In this document: positions 18,887 through 29,904 of the stretch, one piece after another | Numbering within the stretch: position 1 is the stretch's first letter | Layout: the number at the start of each line of letters is the position of its first letter | Assembly (NCBI RefSeq): GCF_023053635.1 | Contig: NC_086175.1 | Coordinates: forward strand, 126,250,240-126,314,239 | Direction: 5' to 3' | Origin: Elgaria multicarinata webbii | Lineage: Eukaryota > Chordata > Lepidosauria > Squamata > Anguidae | Length of the DNA stretch: 64,000 nt | The notes under the pieces: model-generated | What the model saw: the letters and a program-made list of their open reading frames with translations, nothing else | What the model was told of the DNA's origin: nothing | Databases searched by the model: none | Translations under genes and position numbers: made by a program

Positions 18887-19708
18887 GGACCCATTCAGAA
18901 GACATCTTAAACCATGGCTTTAACAATGGTGGTTAAGCCAGAAAGTAGGGATGTGCTCCGCTTCTAATCGGACCGTAGAAGCAGGAGCGGAGCGGGGGGC
19001 TTCGCCTGCCCTTAAGGCGGAGGCGAAGAGGATTGGGGGGCCGGCGGAGCGTGGCGAAGAGGATCGAGGTGAAGGCAGATCCTTCACCTCGATCCGGAGC
19101 TCCGCTGGAAAGGTAAGTGGGGTTTACCGGGCCCTGCCACTGTCCCCCTGCCCTCCTCTCCCTTACCTGCCTCCGTCCGCAGTCCGTCAGCGTCTTCAAT
19201 TCAGCCCACGGTTCCAGCAGGAAGTCTGGGCTGCTTCCTGCTGGAACCGTGGGCTCAATTGAAGACGCTGACGGACCGCGGACGGAGGCAGGTAAGGTCC
19301 CCCTCTCCCTTGGTCCCTTACCGGGCTCTGCCGCCGTCGCCGCATGGGCAGCGATGGCGGCAGGGCCCAGTAACTCCCCCTATGGGGGGGGAACGGAGCT
19401 CTGATCCGGATCCGGAGCTCCGAGCGGAGCGGAGTGGGCACAGGCGGAGTGGGGGCGGGGTGGAGCGGCCCGATCCGAAAATGGCGGATCTGAAAGTGAA
19501 GCGGAGTGGGGGGTCCGTTCACACCCCTACCAGAAAGCCTGGCTGTGTTCAGAAGACACCTTAAACCACAGCTTTAACCACAGTGAATAAGGCTTTTTGC
19601 TTTATTCATCATAGTTAAAGTCGTGGTTTAAGGTGTCTTCTGAACACAGCTCGGCTTCCTGGCTTAACCGCCATGGTTTAAGGTGTCTTCTGAATGGGAC
19701 CTATGTCA
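18887..19708. mobile_element. Family C palindromic MITE (TTAAACCATGG word) split by a hAT
   Basis: The ends are GGACCCATTCAGAAGACATC and GGTGTCTTCTGAATGGGACC. The inner part has a second pair of TTCAGAAGACACCTTAAACC ends. After removing the insert at 18946-19537, the element is about 230 bp and flanked by TAT. Confidence 0.75.
18946..19529. mobile_element. hAT-type non-autonomous element, 584 bp, with exact 8-bp duplication
   Basis: It begins TAGGGATGTGC and ends CACACCCCTA. CCAGAAAG flanks both ends (18938-18945 and 19530-19537). The interior is GC-rich with inverted pairs such as GGTTCCAGCAGGAAG/CTTCCTGCTGGAACC and two AGACGCTGACGGACYGCGGA-type blocks. It has no coding capacity. Confidence 0.9.
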
Positions 19709-20250
19709 TGTAACATCATTCTCAAAGGCTTGGGTAGAATGCATCCACTATCTGGCCCTAAGGGATTGCCTTTTTTTTTTATCCCAGAAACTTTCATCAG
19801 AGTGATGCGGCATCACACCATAACATTGTTCTCAGTTTTTTGATGGGAAGGGGGGAAGCCCACTACTGGCAGAATCACCACATCATCCAGTCGGTGAGTT
19901 TCACACTCTATCCCACTCCTCCAGTTTTGCACACATACACCTGTTTTGCTTCAAACCATCCAAACTCAGCCAGACCTTCTCAAGAACATTCCTCCCAGCT
20001 CCAGACACCAATGCCGTACCTAGACGCTGCATACCCAGAATAATTTGCAAATGATTTTGCTGAGACCTTTTCCAGTTTCCTCTTTAACATGCCCAAAGGA
20101 GCAGGTTCGAGAAGGCCTCAGAGTATGTCATGGTAGCCAGGTGAGACCTCTATGATCTTTTGAGGATTGGAGCCTACAATTGTTTCGTAGATAAAGCACT
20201 TTCTAGAAATAAAATGGAGCCTCGTGATTCCAGAAGCTGTTATCTTAACT
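19709..20250. other. Intergenic, nothing recognised
   Basis: The only feature is a T run near 19771. No element was assigned. Confidence 0.4.
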
Positions 20251-20345
20251 GGCAGCATAATTCTATGCATGTTTACTCAGAAGTAAGTTCCATTGAACTC
20301 AACTGAGCTTACTCCCAGGTGTGCATCGGATTGCAACCATAGCCA
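20251..20345. repeat. Short palindromic repeat (TTACTCAGAAGTAAGT type)
   Basis: The block from TGCATGTTTACTCAGAAGTA to GAGCTTACTCCCAGGTGTGCA is a near-palindrome. Related pieces are at about 30405-30480, 44920-44945, 52345-52405 and 61185-61225. Confidence 0.6.
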
Positions 20346-20754
20346 ACAACCACTGTCATCATCCTGTCTTTTCACATAATGGTGCATAGATGCTGTTGGT
20401 CGCATTGTATACGTAATCTTGCATTAAAGCACATAAAACAGTACGTGTTTGTTTTATTATTGAAAACCTCAGACAAAGGTGAATGTTCTGGCTGTTTTCT
20501 TGTGAACTGAAAAAGCACAATATCAGACTGCTGGTACAGTGTTTTTTTTAAAGAGACAACACTGAGTATTTAAGTATGTCATGTGTGTGTACATGTCTAT
20601 TAAAAAATATGATTACAAAAATGCAGTTATGTCCATGACTCACACCAAGAGTCTGGCACTTGTGTATGGACTTTGATTGACAGTTAAAACCAGAATAAAA
20701 TTATTTCTATGTAAATATAGAAGTTTGGCTAGCTTCTCTTCTTTTAATAGATGA

Positions 20755-21015
20755 GGCTTTTATTATGCAGTCACCATTCCTCTCTTACGGTAGTTTGGGA
20801 GTGCTTTAGACAACTTTGCCATCCTCTAATATCTCTCCCATGCATTCCAAGCATTTTTGCAACTCCGCTATACCACAGTGCCACCTAGAGGTTATGTAAT
20901 GGAAGGTACAAAAAGGCAGAAAAGGGAAAACACGTGTACATATTCAATCTTAATCCCTCAAAGAGTCCAGAAGCAGTGGTAAATGGCAAGTGAAAAGCCT
21001 CATCTAGAAAAGCCT
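20755..21015 (+). mobile_element. CTCF-motif MITE (family D), copy 4
   Basis: It shares TTACGGTAGTTTGGGAGT-like, CTCTCCCATGCATTCCAAGC-like and CGCTATACCACAGTGCCACC with 8868-9228. GCCACCTAGAGGT lies at 20880-20892. It ends in GAAAAGCCTCATCTAGAAAAG. Confidence 0.7.
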
Positions 21016-21218
21016 TCAATGAAGCAGGAACTAATATTTATTGATTTCCTTGAATGTATAATTACATACAGAGTGGCTTACAAGTTTGATACCGCAAAAG
21101 GACTTCCCCTTTATCATTGAAGTTTGAGCTTTAAAGAATTATTTTATTGAGATCTAATGGGACACAGTGACTGGAAGAAGATCTGGCTTTAAATCTCACT
21201 TCAGCCACAAACTCACTA

Positions 21219-21405
21219 GGGCCAGATCTACAACAAGCAAGGTATAATACTTTGAAAGCGGTGTATGGTGTCGTGGGCCCCAACAGTTGACAGTGCACTT
21301 CATTACCATTATAAAGCCTAGAAACATAGAACAGTAGAGTTGGAAGGGGCCTATAAGGACTTCAAGTCCAACCCCCTGCTCAGTGTGTAGCTCCTGCCTA
21401 GGAGA
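21219..21405. mobile_element. Family B MITE fragment split by a CR1 3' end
   Basis: GGGCCAGATCTACAACAAGC through CATTATAAAGC is family B. CR1 (ACATAGAACAGTAGAGTTGG to CCAACCCCCTGCTC, minus, about 21311-21388) follows, and then TGTGTAGCTCCTGCC resumes family B. Confidence 0.6.
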
Positions 21406-21473
21406 TGGTCTTAGGTGAGTTGAAATCATTTACCCCACCCCACCCCACCTATAAATTAAATATTTATTTTATT

Positions 21474-21695
21474 CATTTATTATTGTATTTATATCCCACC
21501 TTTTTTCCTGCAAGGAATTCAAGGTGGCGTACATACTTTATCCTCACAACAACAACCCTGTGAGGTGGGTTGGGCTGGGAGTCTGTGACTGGCCCAAAGT
21601 CACCCAGTGGATTTCCATGGCCCAGTGGGGACTAGAACCCGGATCTCACGACTCCCAGTCTGACACTCTAGCAACTACACCACACTGGCTCTCCA
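21474..21695 (-). mobile_element. tRNA-derived SINE, Sauria type
   Basis: Read on the minus strand, it begins GAGAGCCAGTGTGGTGTAGT with a tRNA-like promoter region (GGTTCTAGTCCCCACTGGGC). It continues through GGGCCAGTCACAGACTC and TTGTTGTTGTGAGGATAAAG, and ends in a GGTGGGATATAAATACAAT-type tail. It is near full length. Confidence 0.85.
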
Positions 21696-21814
21696 CACCA
21701 CACAAATGAAGATAATACTGACCTACGTTACATGGTTGCTATAAGGAGTACTGAGATAGTTATGTAAATCAGTTTGAACACTTGAAATATGCTATATAAA
21801 TACTAATTATTAAT

Positions 21815-21990
21815 AGGGAGCTGGCATATCCTGAGTCAGTCCTTGGTCCATCTAGCCCCTGTGTCAACACTGACCGGCAGCAATGGTTCCCCAAGGTTTC
21901 ATGCAAGAAATCTTCCATCCCTACCTGGAGATGGCGGGGATCCAACCTAAATGCAAAGCAGTTGTTCCACCACTGAGCTACAGCCTTTCC
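21815..21990 (-). mobile_element. tRNA-derived SINE, second type
   Basis: On the minus strand, GGGAAAGGCTGTAGCTCAGT is followed by GGTGGAACAACTGCTTTGCA, as in a tRNA-like head with A and B boxes. The 3' part is TGGACCAAGGACTGACTCAG. Related copies are at 25257 and 49725. Confidence 0.75.
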
Positions 21991-22169
21991 CTACAATTAT
22001 GACTATAATTATAGGTAGTTGTATAACTACACAACTATAATTAATAACAGGTGTTGTGTTCAGGTACAGGGATGTAACCATGCAGAGCTCCATCAAGTAC
22101 ACCCCAGCCACTCCCCTCAACTAAGTGATATCCTGCTGCAAGCCCTGTATTAAGAGCCCTGTCAGGGGT

Positions 22170-22586
22170 GAACAAGCTGGACATGGTGCAACAGCACCCT
22201 CCCACCCATGTTCCCCATCAAGTGGTGCACACAGGCTTACTGCCTCTAATACTGGAGGTAGCACATAGCCATCCAGACTAGTAGCCATTGATAGCCTTCT
22301 CGTACATGGATTTGTACAACCCCCTTTTAAAGCCATCCAGATTGGTGGCCATCACGACATCTTGTGGTAGTGCGTTCCATAGTTTAACTATGCGCTGTGT
22401 GAAGAAGTTCTTCCTTTTATTTGTCCTGCATCTCCCACCAATCCGTTTCATGGGATGACCCCCCTGGGTTCTAGTATTTTGAGAGAGGGAGAAAAAGGTC
22501 TCCCTATCCACATTCTCCATACCATGCACAATTTTGGAACACCTCCATCATGTCTCCCCTTAGTGTCCTTTTTTCCAAGCTAAACA
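22170..22586 (-). mobile_element. CR1 LINE, 3' fragment
   Basis: GGTGCAACAGCACCCTCCCA through CATCTTGTGGTAGTGCGTTC and CATGTCTCCCCTTAGTGTCC is CR1 ORF2 in reverse. The translated minus strand contains [19 protein letters not shown]. Confidence 0.85.
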
Positions 22587-22714
22587 GATCGACACTACAG
22601 CTTTAAAATAGTTTATAACAGTTTTGACAACTGTTGGGGCCCAGGACACACTCCATACACAGTTTTCAAAACGTTTTCAACGTGTTTTATCTTGCTTGGT
22701 GTAGATCTGGCCCC
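22587..22714. mobile_element. Family B-like MITE nested in CR1
   Basis: CGACACTACAGCTTTAAAAT through TTTGACAACTGTTGGGGCCC to TTGCTTGGTGTAGATCTGGC. It shares the CAACTGTTGGGGCCC core and the GGTGTAGATC end with family B. Confidence 0.6.
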
Positions 22715-22847
22715 AATTGATGTAACTGTATTAAGCCTCTTAATACAAAAGCCTATGAATAACCTGTTAATAGCCATATAAAGCCCTATTAATAACCAGT
22801 TAAGTTGCCAATTCCTGTGTAGTCAGGTTCAACAGGCAGCACTGTGA

Positions 22848-23062
22848 CCCTGTTCAGACGACACGCTAAGCTACGGTGGTTAAGCATTTTGAGCTAAACA
22901 TTATGGCTTAGTGTATCGCGTGAACCGTGACTTAACATGTCATGCAAACCATTCCTTACCATGGTGGCTACATAACCACAGTTTAAACATGCTCACTAAC
23001 CAATTGCAGCAAAAGGGTTAGCGGCCTAACCATGGCCTACCGTGCTGTGTGAACAGGCCCAG
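22848..23062 (-). mobile_element. Family C palindromic MITE (GCTAAGCC word), minus copy
   Basis: CTGTTCAGACGACACGCTAA through GCTGTGTGAACAGGCCC. It is the reverse-complement counterpart of 18672-18883. Confidence 0.78.
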
Positions 23063-23238
23063 TAAGAGTTTAAAAACAGCCTATATTTAACCTGCCCTAT
23101 CATTAAAGTTATACAAGGAGGGTAATAATTTGTTTATTTAAAAACAGCAAAATAGATATTCCATATTTGAATGCAGGTGTCGTGTTAGCGCAGGAGAAAT
23201 ATAAGACCAGCTGCATCCACCAATATAGACCCAAAGTG

Positions 23239-23239
<1 letters not shown>

Positions 23240-23291
<52 letters not shown>
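23240..23291. repeat. (AAT)n microsatellite
   Basis: About 17 uninterrupted AAT units. Confidence 0.98.
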
Positions 23292-23309
23292 GAAATAACC
23301 ATACATCAC

Positions 23310-24080
23310 CCTGAATTCCTTGGAGGAAGGAAAGGATAAACCAATCAGCCTAGCCCCTGCACAACTCCAAATCCATTACTCTATGCAGGATTAAACTAAT
23401 TTAGCTAACAGGGCTTCTTCACACAAGGCTTATTGATATCTTTCCATATCCAGCTGGCACAAGAAGCTGGATTTGTGTGCCTAATTAACACACCAATTTT
23501 CTTGCTGCTGAGTTTTTACCGGGCTCTGGACGTTCCTCTCTGGCTAATCTATGCAACACTCCTCTTTTCAAGACACTTTTATTCCAGCTCAACACCTTCA
23601 ACTGGCCATCTGCCTTGATGGACTGGTTCCAGGGTTTGTTGTGAATATGCAACAACACTTCAGGCTCTTCTGCAAACCACTGGCCAGCCAGCTCCCTTAT
23701 GTTTTTCAACAGATTCTCATAAAGTTCCTTACAACTGCAAGCAGAGGTCACTCCAGGTCACCCTGCGAAAGAAGATGCAGGTGGCAAAAAAAAAAAAAGC
23801 ATTCAGAACAGAACTGAATTTACCTTCTAAGCAAGCTGATTCCTGAGGACACCAAATTCTCAAGGGAAATTATTTAAGAATTAATACATGAAAATAGAAC
23901 TTTGTCTACTTTGTAAACCTTGAAGCTCAAGTATACACAAACAAAGTAACCCCCACAAGACTGAGGTTTGCCAACCCCCGCCTCATTATACTGATCTCCT
24001 ACCCACATCTAAATCCCCTCCAAAAAACACAACATACTTGACACTAAAGCAAAAAATATATATGTTACCAGCGTACTTCC
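23310..24080. other. Intergenic sequence downstream of CCDC81
   Basis: No element was recognised in this stretch, which precedes the presumed CCDC81 polyadenylation signals. Confidence 0.4.
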
Positions 24081-24081
24081 A

Positions 24082-24091
24082 TTTATTTATT
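24082..24091 (-). promoter_or_regulatory. CCDC81: Candidate CCDC81 polyadenylation signals
   Basis: Two overlapping AATAAA hexamers on the minus strand (TTTATTTATT on plus) lie about 190 nt past the CCDC81 stop. That gives a plausible short 3' UTR. Confidence 0.5.
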
Positions 24092-24280
24092 TTTTAATTC
24101 AACATAATTCTCCATAAAAACTCACTCAACACTGGACAGAAACCCAAAAGCAGCAGAAATAGCTTGAAATATATTGCTCAGAGCTATGAGAATAAGCGCA
24201 TCAACGCAATCAATTTTTTTAAAGACCAAAATCGGCCAGGAGAGGAGGCGAGGGAAGGAACAGAGAGAGATCCAGTTGCT

Positions 24281-24422
24281 TCAAATGATCAAGCGGGATC
24301 CAGGGACGTATTTCGTGCCTGTCCACAGGTTGGTTTCCCCATTGTTGCTTAGGCTTCTCTTGCACTGGTAGCAACGGCGATACCGCGCACACTGGTCGAG
24401 GAGCAGGAGTTTATCCCCAGCA
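24281..24422 (-). CDS. CCDC81: CCDC81 exon 15 (last), Cys cluster and stop
   Basis: The acceptor is TTTATCTCCAG. It encodes [20 protein letters not shown], then [21 protein letters not shown] and TGA at 24283-24281. The C-x5-C-x2-C spacing could bind a metal; this is inference. Confidence 0.95.
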
Positions 24423-27400
24423 CTGGAGATAAAGGAAATAAAAGTTTAGCAAAAGCAATGAGCATCTTGATGAGAAGAACCAGTTACCCGTCCATTCTCA
24501 AACCCAGACATATCCACTTTGGATGAAGAAAGGGAGAAGGAATCCACCTGAAAAACCTTTTAAGACTTTTTGTCTTGATAAAGACCTGGGTAGAAATGTG
24601 TTGGGAACATGAGCAGTGCAGCTACCCCTTTATTATTATTTATTTATTATTGCATTTATATCCTGCCTTTTTTCCTGCAAGGAACCCAAGGCGGCATACA
24701 TAATCCTCCTCCCCATTTTAGCCTCACAACAACAACCCTGTGAGGTGGGTTGGGCTGAGAGTCTGTGACTGGCCCAAAGTCACCCAGTGGGGTTCCATGG
24801 CCGAGTGGGGACTAGAACCCAGATCTCCCAACTCCCAGTCCAACACTTTAGCCACTACACCACACTGGCTTCTGGTTTCCAGGAATGTGGAACCTCTTTC
24901 AACCTGAGAGTCCAATTCCATCTGGGAGAAGCTCCCATTGGCTGTATTCCAGCAGTGGGTGGAGCTGAAGGCAAAGGGGGAGGAGTCAAAAATGAAGGGG
25001 GAGGGGCCAAATGCCAACAGAGTTTAGCTTCAAGCGTTTACTGCCAATGAGGAAGCCTTAGAAGAGGCATTTCAACCTTTGAGAATGGAGGAAAAAACGT
25101 ATGAGAAACATGAAACCACCCAACGACTGATGGTCAGAGGCAGGCCAAGGGAAGGCGGTATGGCGACCTGGGGAACCCTTGAGGGTCACAGTGGTACCCC
25201 AGGAGTGCTAGTTTTGGCCCTTTGTTCAGGGGTTCTGTACCCCTGACTTAGTGGATGGGGCCATAGCTCAGTGCTAAGGCATGTGATTTGCATGCCAAAG
25301 GTCCCAGATTCAAGTCCAGCATCTCCAACTAAATGACCAAGGTGTTGGGCGGGAGTCCTTGATCATTTCCCAGGAGATGCTGGGGGTTGAACCCGAGACC
25401 ATCCGCTGCCAGTTAGAGCAGACAACACTAGGCTGATGGACAAAGGCAACTTAGAATAACAGTCTGGTGCTCAACATTTTGTTGCAGGTCCCCTTAGCTT
25501 ATACTATTGCCTTGATATATCAGAGCAAAGACTGCATTCCAACAATTTGTTTCTAACGGTGGCCAACCATATATTCTAGAAAAGTCACAAAGAGACCATG
25601 AGTGCAACAGCCCTGCCCCGTTGGTCTCCAGCAACGAGTGCCGAAAGATTTATTGCCTCTAAACATGGTGGTTCAGTCACTGGGTGACTTTGGGCCAGTC
25701 ACAAACTCTCAGCCTAACCTACCTCACAGGTTTGTTGTTGTGAGGATAAAATGGAGAGGAGGAGAAGGATGTACACCGCCTTGGGTTCATTGGAGGAAAA
25801 AAAGGCGGGATATAAATGCAATAATAATAATAATAATAATAATAATGATGATGATGATGATGATGATGATGATACATGGCAGAAGGGAGTGCGGGCTAAA
25901 AACCACAGCACTGGTGGTCATTTGGCTTCTTCAGCCTCCTGCTCTGCGTTCCTGCGCTTATTCTGCACTTGGATCCACCCCTAACAACACCCACTTGCTT
26001 AACCTGAACCAAAGCCACCGACAAATGAACAAACAATGTGGCAACCTTGGAGCGATTGAAAAAAGTCATGGCAAAACATCACTACAAAAAAAGTGCAATT
26101 TCGGGGGTGGGAGAAAGCCCAACGTGGCTGCAAGTTGGGGGCTGCATCATATAAATAAACAACGCAGCACCACTGCTCAGCCCCGAAGGGGTATACAGGG
26201 CGTATAGATGAGTCCTAGGGCTCCAGACTGCTTGTCCCTCTAGTCTTGGTTCCTAGCTCTTGGGCCAGCCCAGAGAGGCCAGAAATGGGGGTGAGTCTCC
26301 AGGCTGGTCTTTACCGCCGAAAGAGCTTCTCTTCGTAATCTTGTTGCCTTTTCATCCCGGCACTCTTCCGCCAGTTGTCCTGCACAGCTAAGTTCATCTG
26401 GAAGAGCTTCTCAATCCGTTCGCCTCTTTCAGCCATCCACCTAGAAAAACAGCGGGAGGAAACTTAGGTGCTGACATCCTTCAGCTCAATGGTCCTTTCC
26501 CATGGCTGGCAAGATCAGAATAAATTGTGCAAAACAAGAAATGTTACGCAAATTTGCAGAAGTCTCTGAAAGAATACACACACACACACGCATTCCATGA
26601 CCAATAAACAATGCACATCCTTGTCCTTCGCATGTAAGAACAGTTCAGTTATGAATGCATTATAATTATTAATATACAATCCAAGTGGCTTTGTATTTTT
26701 TGATACATATAATCACTTCATATTTCTCACAGAACCCTTATATACATCACAACAAACACTAGGGTTCTGCCAAAGACAGTTTTGGAAACACAGCCGTAAA
26801 CAACAAGCAATATGAAACACTTTGCCAGCTGCCAGATCACCGAAGCTGGCAACAACTATGATCCATTATCATAACATCAGATGCAAGGGGTTCACACAAC
26901 ACGCTAACCCACCGCAGGTTATCACGTTGTGTGAACGCAGGGTGTTTTATGCAGGACGGGTTAATATGACGTCTGAATGCAGTGCACTTTCTGCAGGGTG
27001 GGTTATCGTGTTGTCCGAATGCAGCGTGTTTTCTGCAGGGTGGCTTGTTAACCACGCAATGTGGTTAATTCATTTATCTCGAACAAGCCACCTTGAGAAC
27101 CCATGGTTTGTGCTTGGGTTATTCAGGGTGGTTAACAAGACACATTGCATGGTTAAAAAGCTACCCTGTGGGAAAAGCACTGCTTTCAGACAATGCAATA
27201 ACTCATGGTTAACTTGCGGAAAAAGCACTGCATTCAGACAACGCAATAACCCATGGTTCAACAACAACCCACACTGGGTAAGTTAGTGAGTTATGTGAAC
27301 CCAGCCAATTTCAGCTGCCATAGTCACATGAACTCGCTGTAGTCAGATCTTTCCCACTACTTAGGTATTCTAGTTTTGGGCAGGAATATCTATCTTAATA

Positions 27401-29873
27401 GATCAGGGATGGGCAACACACAATCCCTTGGGCTGTATACCTCCCTGGGTCTTCTTCAGTCCCCACCACTGTCATCAAATTTGCTGCCAAAATTCAGTGG
27501 TGCAGCCACCGTAAAAAACAAACATGATTTCCCTTTAAAGCACAAAGCGAACAGCCAAAATAAGCTCCCCAAGTAGCCCCAGAACAACAACCAAAAAAAA
27601 CCCCTCCCGGAGCAGCTCGCGAACCAAAAGAAACCTCCCAGGGCAGCCAAGGAACCCAACAAACTCTCCCAGGGCATCCAAACCTGAAATCTGCTGGGAA
27701 AACCATAATGCAGCCATTTCTATTCTTACTGTTGCTTTGCCCTTTGAATCATGTCTGCCTCTCTCCTCTGATCAACCAGTTGGCTGAGGATTGCTGCCCG
27801 TTTGCGGTCCACAGCTGCCTGCAACTGGTACTGGGAATATTCCCGGGATCGTTTCTTTCTCTCCTCCATCTTTTCATTATTCATGTCGTTCTTCCCAAAG
27901 ATGACCTGAACTGAATCCGGCTCGCGCTGCGGCAACGGAGCCGGCCTCATCTTTATCTGTGTCCAAATAAAGGTGGACATTTAATCAAAAAAAGGGGGCT
28001 CCATCACAGCTCTTTTCAATATTCATGAAAACAACACATGTGTCGATATTTATTTGTGTATATACCCATGTGGAGATGGCAGTACAGAAACAGTAGCTCA
28101 TGTATTATTATTTTGTCGTTTTTATAGAGACTTGAGGAAAGAGGTGATCACTCCACTACTGTTATCTATTCCAGGGCGGTCAGTTATTGCTTCTGTATCT
28201 TTCCTTCTTGCAAACCAGAATAAGCAGGTGACAGCAAACACTGCAAAAAAAATTTAGCAGGAGCTATCAAAATAAGATCTACCATTTTATCAGAGTCTTA
28301 ATTTCTCGCAGCTCCTTTGACTGAACAGAAGTTTATTTGTTTTATTTACTTATTCTTATTTTATGTGTAAAGACTTGTATAAATTTGGGGATTTGTATTT
28401 AATGTAATTTTTTAGAATGCAACTTGTGCAATTTTGGTCAAGCACCATCTTGCTTTTATTCTTCTGTACGTCTCATTTCAAATGCTAAGGCCTGTGGCTG
28501 ATGCAAACAAAGGAATTCATTCCTTCATTAAATGTGTATACACATGCAGAATCCATTGCCAACCCTGGCTTCTGAAGCAACATACACACAGTAAAACAGA
28601 CATATACATGCATGTTCATGTAACTAAATTATGATGCACATTTTTTAAAAAAAAATTCAACAAAAAAAGCTTAAATTCAGTTGCAAGGAGCAGTTCCTAA
28701 ATTGTACCTTGTATCTACCTGATCAAAGTTTTTCAGCAATAAAGTACTGCCCCATTCAACACTAAAACCAAACAGCATTCGTGAATGAGAGATGGTGAGA
28801 CTAAGAAATATGGAGAGAGCGGGGCAGCCTGAGTCATGAACTGAACACCCTCTAAGAATGCAGTCCTGAATGCACTTACCAGGGGAGAAGGCCCATTGTA
28901 CACCGTGAGACTTGCTTCCATGTAAACACATAGAGGATGGTGGTGTAACACTGTCTGCAAGGGCTGTAGTGGCCTTGCCAAGGCTAATGACATGATCGTG
29001 CACAGGCAACAACCGGCTAGAGAGGCCATGTGTGCTCTTTTACAGAGGACCGTCCTCCACTTGAAAGTGTCCTCTATTTAAAGGTGTCCCATTCAAGCCT
29101 GGTTTAAAGAACCAGAAGGCAGAAGTGTCCTAAAACTGCCCATCCACAGTGGAGCACCTGGACAGCAGACTGAATAGGCAGAAGCCCAGGTCATCTACTC
29201 ATAATCTCTTGTTTGGATTACTGCAATGCGTTATACACGGGGCTGCCTTTGAAAACCGTCCGGAAGCTTCAGCTGGTACAAAACAGGGCAGCCCGTTTAC
29301 TAACAGGGACTGGCTGGCGAGATCACATTACGCCAGTCATTTTCCAGCTTCATTGGCTGCCAGTCCAGGTCCGGGCCCAATTCAAAGTGCTGGTATTGAC
29401 ATTTAAAGCCCTAAACGGTTTGGGGCCAGGTTATTTGAAGGAACGCCTCCTCCCATATGTACCTGCCCGGACCTTAAGATCATCTACAGGGGCCCTTCTC
29501 CGTGAGCCCCTGCCAAAGGAAGTGAGGCAGGTGGCTACTAGGAGGAGGGCTTTCTCCGCTGTGGCACCCCAGTTGTGGAATGAGCTCCCCAGAGAGGTCC
29601 GCCTGGCGCCTACACTGTACTCCTTTCGTCGCCAGCTGAAGACCTTTTTATTCACTCAGTATTTTAACACTTAATTTTAACTTAAATTTAAATTATACTG
29701 TTTTAACTCTGTATTTTAACCTTATATCAATTTTGCTGCGTGGTTTTATCCTGGTTGTGCTTTTTATATTGTATTTTGTATTTGTGTTTTTAACTTGTTG
29801 GTTGTTTTATGATGGTTTTAATTTTTGTGAACCGCCCAGAGAGCTTCGGCTATTGGGCGGTATAAAAATGCAA

Positions 29874-29904
<31 letters not shown>

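Noticed and set aside
25257-25330. tRNA gene
   Set aside because: The A-box and B-box-like words belong to a SINE head; no clean cloverleaf with an anticodon stem could be drawn, and a SINE body follows.
26888-27305. CRISPR-like array of regularly spaced repeats
   Set aside because: The repeated unit is palindromic, appears in both orientations and lies in a vertebrate MITE; spacing is irregular.
29213-29674. 153-codon plus-strand frame as a host gene
   Set aside because: It is the C-terminus of an L2-type LINE ORF2 followed by its UTR and AAAT tail.
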